Assembly (NCBI GenBank): GCA_002401295.1
Contig: NVSR01000124.1
Location: 1-14,854 of the forward strand
From: SAR324 cluster bacterium
GTDB taxonomy: Bacteria > SAR324 > XYD2-FULL-50-16
Length of the DNA stretch: 14,854 nucleotides
Reading direction: 5' to 3'
Part shown: positions 14,601-14,854 of the stretch, piece by piece
Layout: every line of letters starts with the position of its first letter
Position numbering within the stretch: the stretch's first letter is position 1
Translations under genes and position numbers: made by a program
Notes under the pieces: generated by a model
What the model saw: the letters and a program-made list of their open reading frames with translations, nothing else
What the model was told of the DNA's origin: nothing
Database searches by the model: none

Positions 14601-14854
14601 TGCTATCGCCTGGTTCACAGCTAAAGCCGCTGCTGAAACTTGTCCGGAATCCAGTAGAAAAATACTCAGTTGCAGCCAGGCGTCGGGAAGACGTTCTTGG
14701 AACTTAGATGTTTCCAAGGCCTCAATATATTGCTGTTCCTGCTCAATCGCCCTGTTGAAATCCTTTTTGAGCCCATATACAATCGCCAACAGAGCCATAG
14801 AATCTGCTTCTACCTCATTAAGCGTCGCACCATGTTCCACTCTTTCATTTTCTT
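11691..14854 (-). CDS. TPR-CHAT protein with intact His/Cys dyad, N terminus outside the window
   Basis: At least 1,050 residues; the frame is open to the window edge, and the first start-like codon (GTG 14840) has no evident ribosome site, so the true start lies beyond it. Positions below count from that GTG. Residues 1-440 are tandem TPR repeats, several of the 40-residue kinesin-light-chain type (ALTFNNIGSVYMAEKRFPEA, AIAWNNLGILYSQQKLRQKA). A helical linker (about 440-690) contains a charged coiled-coil stretch around 570-650. The C-terminal third is a CHAT domain, a caspase-like fold: YIHFATHG with His906 and VLSACETGLG with Cys954, followed by GEGMVGLTRAFLFAGTPSVV and SLWTVADESTS. Both catalytic residues are kept, so protease activity is expected. 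TPR-CHAT proteins are usually cytoplasmic scaffolds or defence and cell-death proteases; no partner, CRISPR array or substrate gene is in view. No clear terminator follows the stop. Confidence 0.92.
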   Translation of the reverse strand, partial: ENERVEHGATLNEVEADSMALLAIVYGLKKDFNRAIEQEQQYIEALETSKFQERLPDAWLQLSIFLLDSGQVSAAALAVNQAIAKGDGKPNLLLKAKLNQAKIDLKLSRFTQALGTLMKLEKQLPPNSTQEAEFHYLLGLVQLNLSRFQEAIRSFESAAGSFAALQNGMGRMRALMAGANLLMKTGRFDEAAVGLNQVLEDRELPGKGEVYNSLAFLASERGRYEQALDYSQQAEQEFQNQPRQIPEVLNARAIIFLKMKDFEQAQSILLKALKLNRIQGNFTLDAEINNNLGGLFKLTNQLDKARNYLLETAKLQQKLGFDSPLALTFNNIGSVYMAEKRFPEALDFFQRSRQLAEKFKLKNEAAIAWNNLGILYSQQKLRQKAKEAFEQALAFQEELNLGLDMARSYNNLAFIAYQNKDFPQALDLVQQAVWKLSLDPEPKDRNHSNPSQKSILAPDLMTGFLLNKGSFLLELAYGEKTNDPDFTYLEAAYGTFALAIELIEQQRVNIKGEQSQQLLMQSNLDLYQQIIGVLYDLGRLKDREKYHELAFYFSETSRARSFLDRLQEQAAKASLQLPLELQQQEKELKNRIHELSQLIFVELKKPTARQNREQITSWQLKRVDYQLQFKQLTEEIERRFPSFASLKYPKIFDIARVQKELLEADRVALSFFVGENRSFGWVISQGEMNMVALPPAQDLDHWVRKYRDTLINPLLFPDEEDDEVIIDMTQTHLVTGLQIYRGLLQPLLQKTADSTKELIFFPDGVLFYLPFETILTAMHGVDNQKFPQGREYLLHRYSIYYSPSASVLGTIRSQLAQRDPEELAKRIQFGGFGDPQFTPTDEQQPNFTYNPTFQELGFYEMDRLVGTISELRQISKIFEDSNDIFLRANAKESQVKENLSKYRYIHFATHGILDERNPEYSGVMMNLIEADQPEDGFLQSSEIFDLKLNSDLVVLSACETGLGKVVKGEGMVGLTRAFLFAGTPSVVVSLWTVADESTSKMMIYFYQYLGDGLSKLEALRQAKLDLMMEKEDGEWVYPDPFFWGPFILNGVGS

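Noticed and set aside
11691..14854. CRISPR-linked TPR-CHAT (Csx29/Craspase-type) system
   Set aside because: No repeat array, Cas gene or type III effector is in the window, and TPR-CHAT architecture is common outside CRISPR.

Overview
The window looks like a chromosomal piece of a Gram-negative bacterium with moderate GC (my hand samples run from about 37% to 55%). Several genes resemble Pseudomonadota-type families: a SrkA/YihE kinase, a PhhB-type pterin dehydratase with an N-terminal CxxC, a ZnuACB-Zur cassette, and a zinc-ribbon protein of a type I associate with Gammaproteobacteria. I cannot name the species. No tRNA, rRNA, transposase, phage gene or CRISPR array is visible.

Region 1 (1-3942, + strand) is a compact accessory Hsp70 operon. 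It holds the 3' end of an alpha-helical protein of unknown function, a 99-residue J-domain protein whose HPD motif is replaced by PPD, a divergent GrpE-like exchange factor, a 588-residue DnaK-like Hsp70 with a short lid and no usual tail, and an 83-residue zinc-ribbon/TPR-like protein. Just before the J gene, a 10-bp inverted repeat could mask the ribosome binding site of a 38-codon leader ORF that overlaps the J start. This operon is the best candidate for an under-described system: a self-contained chaperone machine with a non-canonical co-chaperone.

Region 2 (3943-6668, + strand) carries a GNAT acetyltransferase and a VanX/DdpX-type D-Ala-D-Ala dipeptidase in noticeably AT-richer DNA, which may have been acquired. 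A cupin protein and a small patatin-like phospholipase follow, 11 bp apart.

Region 3 (6669-8619): a phhB-type pterin-4a-carbinolamine dehydratase (- strand) is divergent from srkA, which is followed by a Rieske-type [2Fe-2S] protein. The divergent spacer contains two 18-bp repeats and a GC-rich hairpin.

Region 4 (8620-11690, - strand) is a zinc uptake operon, znuA-znuC-znuB-zur. Two near-identical palindromes upstream of znuA are probably the Zur operators, so the repressor is encoded in the operon it would control.

Region 5 (11691-14854, - strand) is a large TPR-CHAT protein with an intact His/Cys protease dyad. Its N terminus lies beyond the window edge.
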